64,000 nucleotides of DNA from Lewinellaceae bacterium SD302 (lineage in GTDB: Bacteria > Bacteroidota > Bacteroidia > Chitinophagales > Saprospiraceae): the NCBI GenBank assembly GCA_002591745.1, contig PDLQ01000025.1, positions 17,089 to 81,088 on the forward strand. Reading direction: 5' to 3'. How positions within the stretch are numbered: the stretch's first letter is position 1; each line of letters starts with the position of its first letter. The position numbers were made by a program, and so were the translations under genes. This document shows positions 25,239-33,764 of the stretch, piece by piece. Below the pieces are notes generated by a model. It saw nothing but the letters and a program-made list of their open reading frames with translations, had not been told where the DNA came from and did not search any database.

Positions 25239-25358
25239 TTAGTGATTGGCTAGCAACGATTTCTGTATTATCTTAGGGCTACTTTATCATCCGCGCTTTC
25301 CGTCGGATTTCTCGATCATGATCCGTTTAGACGGTTACTCCCGGAAATACACACTCTC

Positions 25359-25907
25359 TTGAAGCCATTCGATGAACAGCGGTTATTACAGCAGTGCGCA
25401 GACAAAAACCAGCGGGCCCAGAACATCATCTACAATTATTACATTCCCGAAGTGGTCAGTATTGCTGTTTCATACCTGCACGGAAATAAATTGGTAAAGG
25501 ACTGCGCTCATGACGCCATCATTAAATTTTTTGAGGCGCTGGAAGATGGAGAGGTCATCCAACAACCAAAAGCATGGCTTCGGAAGGTTGCTTCCAGGAT
25601 TTGCCTGGATTGTCTGAAAAGGGAAGCCCATCGGATAAATTATGCAGCAATGCTGCAAGAGAATCATCGTGTAGAACAAGGGGAATGGGATCAAAGCAAT
25701 TCCGATGAATGGCACGGAGAATGCAATCGCATATTCTGGGAAGAAATCCGTAATTTTACATACACTGATCAATTCATCACTTTAGCGAAGTACTATTATC
25801 AGTACACTTATGCCGAAATTGCTGAATTGATGTCAAGGGACGTTGATTTTTTACGGGATCGAACCAATTACGTGAGAAGAACGATCCGTAAAAAGTATAA
25901 ACGTTGA
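25359..25907 (+). CDS. ECF-like RNA polymerase sigma factor
   Basis: A 182-residue protein starting at TTG 25359. The region-2 helices are visible around residues 20-95 (AHDAIIKFFEAL, then PKAWLRKVASRICLDCLKRE). A divergent region 4 is near the C terminus (YTYAEIAELMSRDVDFLRDRTNYVRRTIRKKYKR). The linker is long and Trp/Asn-rich. Base composition is clearly more AT-rich than in the neighbours. The gene is followed 43 bases later by a membrane TPR protein and then by a convergent TPR-CHAT protease. I infer that the membrane protein controls this sigma factor. Confidence 0.85.
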   Translation: MKPFDEQRLLQQCADKNQRAQNIIYNYYIPEVVSIAVSYLHGNKLVKDCAHDAIIKFFEALEDGEVIQQPKAWLRKVASRICLDCLKREAHRINYAAMLQENHRVEQGEWDQSNSDEWHGECNRIFWEEIRNFTYTDQFITLAKYYYQYTYAEIAELMSRDVDFLRDRTNYVRRTIRKKYKR

Positions 25908-25950
25908 ATCTAGTAGAAGGGGTTGTTTTCATAGTTAAATCCAACTGATA

Positions 25951-26670
25951 ATGCATCCCGAAAATAATAAGCAGGAAGACTTCCTGGATGATGAGTACCT
26001 CCGTGAACTCAGCGAAAAGCTCATCGGTGTAAGCAAGCGTAAGGAGATTATTGATGATTTAAAAAGTAATTCACCTTATCGCGATATTGAAAAAAGTTCG
26101 CTCCGTGTCAAGAGGCGCAAAAGCCGCTATGCCTTTTTATTGGCGGCCGCGGTGCTACTGACCTTGTTTGTCGGGCGGAAGTTTCTCTACCCCGAACCGG
26201 CGGAAGAAATACAGGACTCCGGCCTGGTGGCGTGCCTTGATGCCGTGGACCGGCCCCTCGCATTGATGGCTTTAGACCGTGACCGTGGGGAAAGTACTAA
26301 GATACCGGAGGTAAAACTAGCGGAACTCGCTGCCCAAAACTACATTAAGGAGGACTACGTTACGGCCCTGGCACTCTACGAGGAAGCTATCGAAGAAGAT
26401 CCGCTGAACGCTCTCTATCTGCTTTGTAAGGCTCACTGTCAAGCCAGACTGGAACGCTATACCGCAGCCATTGAAACATTCGACCGTGCCTTGGAGCGTT
26501 CCAGGGTCGAAGAAAACGGCGACCTAGTCTACACGAGCCGTTTTTACCGGGCCATCACCCGCTTACGTATCGAAGAGACTGATCCCGAAGCTGTAAATGA
26601 ATTACAGTCTCTGGCCAATCGCAGCGGATATTTTCAGGACGAGGCGGCCAAAGTGCTGTCTAAGCTGTAG
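25951..26670 (+). CDS. Single-pass membrane protein with periplasmic TPR domain; candidate sigma-factor regulator
   Basis: A 239-residue protein. An acidic N-terminal segment of ~58 residues ends in a basic stretch (RVKRRKSRY), followed by one membrane helix (about 59-77). The positive-inside rule puts the N terminus in the cytoplasm and the C terminus in the periplasm. Residues ~105-239 form about three TPR-like helical hairpins (YIKEDYVTALALYEEAIEEDP). Its place directly after the sigma factor gene suggests an anti-sigma or sigma-tethering role, by analogy with other sigma/anti-sigma pairs. No known anti-sigma domain is recognisable. Its last codons overlap the stop of the convergent CHAT gene by 11 bases. 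Confidence 0.75.
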   Translation: MHPENNKQEDFLDDEYLRELSEKLIGVSKRKEIIDDLKSNSPYRDIEKSSLRVKRRKSRYAFLLAAAVLLTLFVGRKFLYPEPAEEIQDSGLVACLDAVDRPLALMALDRDRGESTKIPEVKLAELAAQNYIKEDYVTALALYEEAIEEDPLNALYLLCKAHCQARLERYTAAIETFDRALERSRVEENGDLVYTSRFYRAITRLRIEETDPEAVNELQSLANRSGYFQDEAAKVLSKL

Positions 26671-29635
26671 TGTTATTGATGCTGCGGTACAAACCAAAAG
26701 CAGCCAGAAAACAACCCGCTATGCCTGATAGTAAAAATACCCACGGGCTGGTGCGGTTATTGAGTTCGATCTTTTCATTATTACCAATATAAATACCGGT
26801 TGCCCAGTAGCCGGGGTGAGCGTTCATTTCCGCATTTTCAATAAAATTCAACTGGGCTGCATTAAACGCTGCTGCCGTCGGTTGCTCGTCAGTCAGGATG
26901 GCCGGATAGAAGTTCTTCATCAACTGACTGGAGGCCAGGTCTTTGATCTCCCAGAGGTTCACCACCAGATTGCGACAGCCAGCGTGGGCGAAGGCCCTGG
27001 CCAGATTGGCGACGCCTTGGCCTCGGCGGAGACTACCCTGGGCGGTAGAGCAAGCAGAAAGTACCGCCAGGTGAGCTGGCAATTCGAGGTTGTAAATCTC
27101 CGCTGCTGTCAGACGTTGCTGATCAGTTTCTGCTTCTCCGTGAAAGAGAAGGAAGGAGTCCTCGGGGCGGCGGTCATCTATCCAGGCGTGGGTGCCGATG
27201 TGTAATACGGCTGCGCTGGGGGCGAAGCGATTAAAGCTGTTCTTCGTAGCCCGCTCATTTTTGAAATAACGGTCAAAACGGGTATTGCTCAACCGCTCCA
27301 GCAACTCCAGCGTAGCCAGGCTGCGGGGAAGGCTGTCGAATGTACCGATGTTTTGATTGGCCAGTGGACTCATACCCAGGATTCCGCAGACTTTCGCGGC
27401 CTGGATCTCCGCTTGCTTGGATTGGAAATAGGCAAGCCTGGTGCTGAGTAGATAACGGATGTTTCTTTCCTTCAGGAGGTAGCTACGCTCTGCATTTAAT
27501 ACGAGAGGAGCTTCATCTTCGGTTAGCAGCGCGGCGAAAGGCAGATACCATAAGTGGCCGTCGGGTACAATCACCAGGTCATGGTCGCCGATAACTTCTT
27601 CAATGGGGCTGATTAATTCCAGGTATAGTCGGCGCAGTGTGGGAAAAACAGTGTTCTCCTTCTTTCGTAAACCGTCCAATAGCTCAGTGACGGTATCGTC
27701 TAGTGGTTGTGAGAGTTTCAATTGTTCCATCCGCACATTTTTCTGGCTGATGGCGATGACGTATACATAGTCGTTACGTGCTACGAAATGAAGCATGGCC
27801 TCACCGGGAGCGATGATTCTTTCGCGAACTTCATCAATGGTCAGCGGCGGCGGGGTATAGAGCAGGTCGAAGTAAGCCGGGTAATTCGCCTTGATCATAT
27901 CGCGGTGGCGCTGTTGTTTTTCACTTAACTCCCTGAGTTCGGCCCGAAGTTCCTTACGTCGGGCGGTATCCGAAGTGATGCGAACTTCGGTTAGCAATTC
28001 CTTGATTTCCTGGATAAAGAAACGCTCCCGTTCAATGGCGGTTTCGGGTAGGCCAAAATCATCTTCGAGTAGTTGCTCGTGTAGCCTTTCACTGATGGAG
28101 AGTTGTTTGATTCGCTCGGAAGCATTGAGGGCTGCCTCCACCTGCCCGGCGTCCTCCGGGCCATCGGCCGCAGCGAAAATATTAGCCATCTGAATCTTGC
28201 GTAGTTCCAGCGAAAGTTCGTCGACGGTACGTTCCAGACCGGGGTAGATACCGGCTTTTTTAGTATTTGCCAGCAGGCTATCGGCCAGGGCGACGTTGGC
28301 ATTGGAAAGCCACAGGAGAGTGTCTGAGGGAGAGTGGTCGTACCAGTATTTATAGTAAGAAGCTTTGTCCTTTATGTACTCGATAGTCGTAAAGTCACCC
28401 CGTAATTCATCGGTACGAAAGATATGGTGGGGATTACCCATACGACAGGAATCCGGCCCATTCAGATCGGCTTCGCAAATCAACCACTGGAGTTCTTCGA
28501 TGGCTTCGGTAAATTTCTTCTCGCTGCAGAGTACTTTGGTGCGTAAAAATCGGGCGGCGTTTTCGTGTGGACTTTCCCGACCGGTAAGTAATTCGATGGA
28601 CTGCTCGATCAGCGGCGCGGCTTGCTGGTACTCCTTACGGCGAATATGCCAGCCGGCGTACTGGTTCAAAAATTTTCCATAACTGATCTCTTGCTCGTAA
28701 GCGGGATAGCGTTCATAGAAAGCGAGCTGTTCGTCAATGGTCGTTTTCATGCTGTCCAACTCCAGGACTGTATTGTGCATTTCAATCTTGGCAGCGTAGT
28801 AGTAAGGCCAGCGTTCGGAATCTGCGAGTCTGTGAACGCGTGCGTGGCGGCGGGCATCCACCAGTTTTTCCCGGGCGTTTTCAATTTGCCGGAGGTCTAC
28901 GTAATTACCGACCAGATTGGTCAGGATACGGAAGTATTCTTCGGGCCGGCTGGTTGGGCTGGCAGCCAGTGCCTGTTCATTATAAAAAGCAGCTTTTGGA
29001 AAATCTTCAACCCAATAATACATCAGCGCCATCGCTCCGTAGGCCGACGCCAGGTCCACGTCAACCTTGGTATATTCCAGTAAACTGGCCGCTTTGGCAA
29101 AACGGTCGATGGCCTCGGCCAGGTCGCCGGCGTATTTTGCTTCGTTGCCGTAATAGTACTGAACAGCCGAACGGCCGTGGGCAGATTCAAAATCGTCAGC
29201 CTCCATCTGTTCCACCAGGGCGATCATGCGCTCGCTGTGAGCAAAGTATTCATTCAGGTCAGAGGCGGTAGCCGCCAGTCCTTGGGGAATACGGTAGGCA
29301 AAGCCTGGCAACGGATTATCCGGAGAACGCTCCCGTAGCGCCACGTCCGCGCTTTCGAAGGCCGCGCGGGCAGTTGTGGCATCACCCAGTTCAAAAGCAC
29401 ATTCGGCACGGAAGCAGTGAAGTTTCGCCAACTGGATCGGACGGAAATTCCGCTTCTGGTTAACGGCCAACAGGCTATCCAAGGCTGCCAGCCCGTCTTG
29501 GTAATCGCTGTCGTAATAATTAGTGACTGCTTGCTCAATGGCCTGGTCATTACCGAGGAAGCGAATATCCTGAGTAAAGAGAGCGATTGGCAGAAAAAAA
29601 AACAGCAAGAGCAATTGGAAGTAAGAACTTCTCAC
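26660..29635 (-). CDS. Exported TPR-CHAT domain protease with C-terminal membrane anchor
   Basis: About 991 residues from the GTG at 29635, which gives a clean signal peptide; the frame runs upstream to 29701. Residues ~20-500 are TPR-like helical repeats. A coiled coil follows, then a CHAT (caspase-like, clan CD) domain over roughly the last 300 residues. The catalytic dyad is intact: His in VLHIGTHAW (codon 27188-27190) and Cys in AVLSACSTA, 46 residues later. A hydrophobic helix near the C terminus (FLLSGIAGCFLAAFGLY) anchors it in the inner membrane. The protease domain should therefore be periplasmic, facing the TPR domain of its convergent neighbour. Substrate and trigger are unknown. 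Confidence 0.9.
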   Translation of the reverse strand: MRSSYFQLLLLFFFLPIALFTQDIRFLGNDQAIEQAVTNYYDSDYQDGLAALDSLLAVNQKRNFRPIQLAKLHCFRAECAFELGDATTARAAFESADVALRERSPDNPLPGFAYRIPQGLAATASDLNEYFAHSERMIALVEQMEADDFESAHGRSAVQYYYGNEAKYAGDLAEAIDRFAKAASLLEYTKVDVDLASAYGAMALMYYWVEDFPKAAFYNEQALAASPTSRPEEYFRILTNLVGNYVDLRQIENAREKLVDARRHARVHRLADSERWPYYYAAKIEMHNTVLELDSMKTTIDEQLAFYERYPAYEQEISYGKFLNQYAGWHIRRKEYQQAAPLIEQSIELLTGRESPHENAARFLRTKVLCSEKKFTEAIEELQWLICEADLNGPDSCRMGNPHHIFRTDELRGDFTTIEYIKDKASYYKYWYDHSPSDTLLWLSNANVALADSLLANTKKAGIYPGLERTVDELSLELRKIQMANIFAAADGPEDAGQVEAALNASERIKQLSISERLHEQLLEDDFGLPETAIERERFFIQEIKELLTEVRITSDTARRKELRAELRELSEKQQRHRDMIKANYPAYFDLLYTPPPLTIDEVRERIIAPGEAMLHFVARNDYVYVIAISQKNVRMEQLKLSQPLDDTVTELLDGLRKKENTVFPTLRRLYLELISPIEEVIGDHDLVIVPDGHLWYLPFAALLTEDEAPLVLNAERSYLLKERNIRYLLSTRLAYFQSKQAEIQAAKVCGILGMSPLANQNIGTFDSLPRSLATLELLERLSNTRFDRYFKNERATKNSFNRFAPSAAVLHIGTHAWIDDRRPEDSFLLFHGEAETDQQRLTAAEIYNLELPAHLAVLSACSTAQGSLRRGQGVANLARAFAHAGCRNLVVNLWEIKDLASSQLMKNFYPAILTDEQPTAAAFNAAQLNFIENAEMNAHPGYWATGIYIGNNEKIELNNRTSPWVFLLSGIAGCFLAAFGLYRSINNTTA

Positions 29636-29703
29636 GAGAAGAGCAATTAAAAGTGTGTGGGTGTTTAACGAGCGCCCTGCCACCAAGGTAACAAACTCCA
29701 AGC

Positions 29704-30525
29704 ATGACGTACAAAAACAATCTTCTATACAATAGTCTGGAACTACCGTTTTATTGGTGCCAGACTTGGCGGAGCAAACAGCGTGAAGTAAAGCAGTGGC
29801 GGGTTGAAAAGGTTCCCTATGGACCGCAACGGCGGCAGTACGCCCTGAGCATCAGCCACAAAGAATGGCCGGAAAGTGAAACCCGCAAGGCCGCCATCTA
29901 TTTCCACGGCGGCGCCTGGACCTTCGGTAGCCCCGAACAATTCCTGCCCGCCGCCCGCCTGTTCATCGAAGCGGGTTATCAGGTGATCATGCCGTCGCAC
30001 CGCAGATTACCCTTTCATAACTTCGCGGCGATCTATCAGGATCTGGAGCAGTTGCGCGACCAGCTACTCGTGGGGACCGAAGTGGAGGTCATCGCCGGTA
30101 TGTCTGCGGGAGGGCAACTGGCCGCCTCCATTGGCTGGCGACCGGAGTACTGGTCCGCAGCCGGGCTGGCCCAACCACAAAAGTTAATCCTCTGCGGTGC
30201 GGTCATCGACTTCGACAAAATGAATCTAGCCTTGGGGCTCCGTCTTTTAGCGGGGAAACCAGGCAGCCCGACCTATAAATTCGCTAATCCGGCTGACCAG
30301 TTCAGGATCGCCAGGTCCTTACCGGAGCGTCATCTTTTTGTCCACGGTCCGGAAGATGGGACTGTTGCCTTTGATCAACTACATGGCTTCTATGTTAGCC
30401 ATAAAGATCAAAACCCCGGCTTTGAAAAGTTATGGGTAAAGAACGGAACGCACCTGGATAGCTGCCGGTGGATGTATCGGGAGGATGAGGTGGGGGAGCG
30501 GGTAAAAGCTTTTCTTCAGAAATAG
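29704..30525 (+). CDS. Alpha/beta hydrolase (esterase-like)
   Basis: A 273-residue cytoplasmic enzyme. It has the oxyanion-hole motif HGGAW (about residue 69), the nucleophile elbow GMSAGG (Ser about 137), an acid in HGPEDGTV and a final His in NGTHLD. This order matches the hormone-sensitive-lipase/kynurenine-formamidase-like branch of alpha/beta hydrolases. The substrate is unknown. It is divergent from the CHAT gene, with about 70 bases between the two start codons, so they may share a control region. Confidence 0.88.
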   Translation: MTYKNNLLYNSLELPFYWCQTWRSKQREVKQWRVEKVPYGPQRRQYALSISHKEWPESETRKAAIYFHGGAWTFGSPEQFLPAARLFIEAGYQVIMPSHRRLPFHNFAAIYQDLEQLRDQLLVGTEVEVIAGMSAGGQLAASIGWRPEYWSAAGLAQPQKLILCGAVIDFDKMNLALGLRLLAGKPGSPTYKFANPADQFRIARSLPERHLFVHGPEDGTVAFDQLHGFYVSHKDQNPGFEKLWVKNGTHLDSCRWMYREDEVGERVKAFLQK

Positions 30526-30711
30526 GAAACAGGAGCGCCTCGCTTCTGGAGATAGGAGGCCGCGTGATAGTCGACCGCCTTACAGTCTAATCAAGAGCAG
30601 GAACAGAGTACAGGGTATGCACAACCCCCGGAACGCAAAGCACTAGACTCCTATTTCCAAAAGCCGGAAGAGCGCAGCGACTGACGGCGATCCTATTTCC
30701 TATTTCCAAAA
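30519..30711. repeat. Palindromic intergenic region with GGAAATAGGAG-type units
   Basis: Between the convergent hydrolase and S46 peptidase genes there are several units of GGAAATAGGAG and its complement (30521, 30549, 30650, 30690). They form an imperfect inverted array over ~190 bases. No gene is visible in it. Confidence 0.5.
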
Positions 30712-32871
30712 TCACCTCAGTTCCAGCTCCTCAATCAAATGCCCTGCTCCACCCAATTTCTCAATCAGGAACATCACGTAGCGGATATCCACCATGATAT
30801 TGCGGCAAATGCTGCGGTCGTAGTTGATGTCTGACATGGTACCTTCCCAGACGCGGTCAAAGTTGAGGCCCACCAATTCGCCTTTGCCGTTGATCGCCGG
30901 GCTGCCGGAGTTGCCACCGGTAGTGTGGTTGCTGGCCAGTAAGCAGACGGGAACATCGCCGGTTTCGTCGGCCCAGCGGCCGTAATCTTTGTCGTTGTGG
31001 AGCTGTAACAGACGATCCGGGAGCTCGAATTCGTAGTCGCCGGGCTGGTATTTGTCGATGACGCCGCCAAGGTAGGTCTGGTAGTGTTGTTGGGTACTGT
31101 CAAAGGCCTGGTAGCCCTCCACCTGGCCGTAGCTGACGCGCATGGTACTGTTGGCATCCGGGTAGAAGCGGCGCTTAGGAAACAGTTCGATGAGGGCGGC
31201 CATGTACTCGCGCTGGAGAGTGGCGAGGTAATCATTGTACTCCTGGTATTTGGTACGGACTACCTGGTCATTCTCCTCGTTGAGGTTACGGACGAAAAGG
31301 TAACCGGGGTCACCTTCCAGTTGCTTGACGAAAGCGACCGGGTCTTTTTCCAGTAGCTCCAGTACCTGGCCGGCTTTGGTCAGGTAAGAACGATCGTAGA
31401 GGTCGGTAATCAATTGGCGGCGACTCCCGGCAAATTCCACTTGGTCGTTGGCGTAGCGGCTGCGGTGCTCCTCCCGTACGTTATCCAGGTAGATCGGGAT
31501 CAGCTTTTGGGCCACCATCTCGTCGATCTCCGGGCGGTAATTCTTGTAGAAACCCTGTAAATAACTCAGGACGCGGGGAGCATAATCGATCAGCCCCTTT
31601 TCGCCGCTTTCCTCGTAGATGCGGGGCAGGCGACCGAGGATGTTGCTGATTCGGAAAAGGTCGATGTTGTAATTCAACTCACCCACGTAGGCCTGGGTTT
31701 CGGCGTAGGGGCGGCGGTCTGCGTAGACGGTGTTGAGGCCAGGCAGAATCTCTCCGTAACGTTGGCGATAACCTTCGTCGAGGTTCATTCTTTCGTTGAA
31801 TTGCCGCTCAAGTTTTTGCTTCTTCAACAGTCCACCCGTTTTGGCAACGCCCTCACTTTCGCCGATCCATTTTTTCCAGGCATTGGCGATCCGGGCCTGT
31901 TTACTGGCGTACATGATCTTCACTTCGGGGTCTTGGCGCATGGCGCCGTCGATAACGGCCAGGCTGCTGTCGCGCATGTTGATGCGGATCGGGTTGATGA
32001 TCTCGGTGCGCTGTGCTACGGCCACTTCCGGAAGGTATTGATCGGTACGACCGGGGAAACCGAAAACCATCGTGAAGTCACCTTCTTTCACACCCTGGGT
32101 GCTTACTGGCAGGTGGTAACGGGGCTTCATGGGCACGTTGTCTTCGCTGTAGTCGGCGGGTTTGCCGTCCGGGGCGGTGTAGATGCGGAAGAGAGAAAAA
32201 TCACCGGTGTGGCGTGGCCATTCCCAGTTGTCGGTGTCGGCACCGAACTTGCCGATGCTGCTGGGCGGGGCGCCCACCAGTCGCACGTCGTTGTACGTTT
32301 CAGTTACGAAGAGGTAATATTGATTGCCGCTATAGAAGGGCTTGATCATCACGTCCTGATGTTTTTTACGCTTGGCCTTTTCCTTGATCTTAGCCAGGTT
32401 TTTGTCGATCTGTGACTGGCGGTCGGCCTCGCCCATACCGCGTTCAACACCCTCGAGTGCTGCCTCGGAAACGTCTTCCATCCGAACGATGAAAGTAACG
32501 AAGAGGCCGGGGTTCGGCTTCTCATCGGCGAAGGTCTTGGCCCAAAAGCCGTCTTCCAGCAAGTTGTTTTCCAGACTGGAGTGCTGCTGTATCTGCCCGT
32601 AGCCACAGTGATGGTTGGTCAGCAGCAAGCCTTGGTCGGAAATCACCTCTCCCGTACAAAAGCCACCGAAATGCACGATCGCATCTTTGAGGCTGCCCTT
32701 GTTGACGCTGTAAATGTCCTCGGCCGAAATTTGCATACCCATACTCTGCATCTCCGCCTCGTTCAGGCTTTTTAGCAGGATGGGCAGCCACATGCCTTCG
32801 CCGGCCCGGAGGGTGAAGGAGGAAAGGAAAAGACAGAGGGTGGTAAAGAAGATCAGAATCGGTTGGCGCAT
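30712..32871 (-). CDS. S46 family dipeptidyl peptidase, DPP11-type (Asp/Glu-specific)
   Basis: A 719-residue exported protein from the ATG at 32871 (signal peptide ending LRAGEG); the frame extends to 32949 but the added residues are not signal-like. The S46 motifs are present: TNHHCGYG (His88), DTDNWEWPRHTGDF (catalytic Asp) and GGNSGSP (Ser655). Residue 673, 18 after the serine, is Arg (NFDRVWEG). In this family Arg at that position marks DPP11 enzymes, which remove dipeptides with acidic P1 residues; Gly marks DPP7. It should feed periplasmic peptide use. Two dispersed-motif copies, one degenerate, lie upstream. Confidence 0.93.
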   Translation of the reverse strand: MRQPILIFFTTLCLFLSSFTLRAGEGMWLPILLKSLNEAEMQSMGMQISAEDIYSVNKGSLKDAIVHFGGFCTGEVISDQGLLLTNHHCGYGQIQQHSSLENNLLEDGFWAKTFADEKPNPGLFVTFIVRMEDVSEAALEGVERGMGEADRQSQIDKNLAKIKEKAKRKKHQDVMIKPFYSGNQYYLFVTETYNDVRLVGAPPSSIGKFGADTDNWEWPRHTGDFSLFRIYTAPDGKPADYSEDNVPMKPRYHLPVSTQGVKEGDFTMVFGFPGRTDQYLPEVAVAQRTEIINPIRINMRDSSLAVIDGAMRQDPEVKIMYASKQARIANAWKKWIGESEGVAKTGGLLKKQKLERQFNERMNLDEGYRQRYGEILPGLNTVYADRRPYAETQAYVGELNYNIDLFRISNILGRLPRIYEESGEKGLIDYAPRVLSYLQGFYKNYRPEIDEMVAQKLIPIYLDNVREEHRSRYANDQVEFAGSRRQLITDLYDRSYLTKAGQVLELLEKDPVAFVKQLEGDPGYLFVRNLNEENDQVVRTKYQEYNDYLATLQREYMAALIELFPKRRFYPDANSTMRVSYGQVEGYQAFDSTQQHYQTYLGGVIDKYQPGDYEFELPDRLLQLHNDKDYGRWADETGDVPVCLLASNHTTGGNSGSPAINGKGELVGLNFDRVWEGTMSDINYDRSICRNIMVDIRYVMFLIEKLGGAGHLIEELELR

Positions 32872-32969
32872 ATTTGGTTTTTTAGGGACTTCAGCTCCGG
32901 GAGCTTCAGAATGAGTGGTGGTATTTATGCCGGCAACTCCGAGGAGCATTGTAGAAGTAGTCGTTTTTT

Positions 32970-32987
32970 GACTTCAAAGTAGCCAGG
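32970..32987 (+). repeat. Dispersed CAAAGTAGC motif, copy 9
   Basis: GACTTCAAAGTAGCCAGG, about 100 bases upstream of the S46 peptidase start. Confidence 0.75.
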
Positions 32988-33181
32988 TTGACTGGGTCGA
33001 AAACGATGACATTCTGCGACGATCAGCAAAGCTAAAGTAGCAAAGTTGGCGGGTGCATCACTATTAACTATCGGCGACAAACCCTCCGGCGATTAAAAAT
33101 GTGCGGGGCTAAAATAGCACTTTACACCAAGTTTAACGCCCTGATACGCCGTTTACGCGTACTCAATAAACAAATACAAAC

Positions 33182-33203
33182 TTTTAATATTTACTTATTA
33201 AAA
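33182..33203. promoter_or_regulatory. Candidate operator for umuDC
   Basis: A perfect inverted repeat TTTTAATA(6)TATTAAAA lies 10 bases upstream of the umuDC -7 box. The position fits a repressor site overlapping the -33 region. It does not match the E. coli LexA box, so the regulator is unknown. Confidence 0.5.
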
Positions 33204-33213
33204 CTTTTTGTTC

Positions 33214-33221
33214 TATGTTTG
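33214..33221 (+). promoter_or_regulatory. -7 box (TATGTTTG) for umuDC
   Basis: A perfect TAnnTTTG match, 87 bases before the umuD ATG. Confidence 0.55.
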
Positions 33222-33307
33222 TGTCTGTCTTATAGTTTGTTTGGATTTCGATGAAGTCGAGATCTAAGCCAGCTCTTATTTAGGTTGCAAGCAAGAACTC
33301 AGTTTAA

Positions 33308-33760
33308 ATGTATCGTAGACACGAAAGTGAACCGTCCGTGACGACGGTCAGGGTGATCCCTATTCAGAAATTAGACCTCCGCCTACCGCTCTACGCCGGG
33401 GTGTCCGCAGGTTTTCCATCGCCGGCCGATGATTACGTAGAAACCCACCTGGACGTAGGTGCCTATCTGGTTAAGAACCCCACGGCCACTTTTTTTGTCC
33501 GGGTGCAGGGAGAAAGTATGATCGGGGCGTCCATCCACCCGGGCGACATTCTGGTGGTCGATCGTTCTTTGCCGGCGGTCCACAATAGCATTATCATCGC
33601 GGTAATCAATGAGGAGTTTACGGTCAAGCGTTTGCACCAAAACGGGCGCACAATCAAGCTTTTACCGGCTAATCCGGCCTATCAGCCCATCACGATCGGG
33701 GAAGGAGACGAGTTCCGGGTATGGGGTGTGGTAGCCCATGTTCTTCACCGACCAAGCTAA
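33308..33760 (+). CDS. umuD: UmuD-like S24 peptidase, subunit of a translesion polymerase
   Basis: A 150-residue protein with the full LexA/UmuD self-cleavage set: a scissile Ala34-Gly35 in [13 protein letters not shown], nucleophile Ser70 in QGESM and Lys107 in FTVKRL. The Ser-Lys spacing of 37 matches E. coli UmuD (Ser60/Lys97). After self-cleavage during DNA damage it would bind UmuC to form an error-prone polymerase. It directly precedes umuC, with the stop 4 bases before the UmuC start. Confidence 0.95.
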   Translation: MYRRHESEPSVTTVRVIPIQKLDLRLPLYAGVSAGFPSPADDYVETHLDVGAYLVKNPTATFFVRVQGESMIGASIHPGDILVVDRSLPAVHNSIIIAVINEEFTVKRLHQNGRTIKLLPANPAYQPITIGEGDEFRVWGVVAHVLHRPS

Positions 33761-33764
33761 AGCG

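Larger units (their letters stand above)
32872..33307. other. 436-base intergenic control region
   Basis: Divergent gap between the S46 peptidase and umuD. It holds a motif copy at 32970-32987, a degenerate copy around 33025-33045 (GCTAAAGTAGCAAAG), an AT-rich stretch with an inverted repeat at 33182-33203 and a promoter box at 33214-33221. No open frame looks real. Confidence 0.6.
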
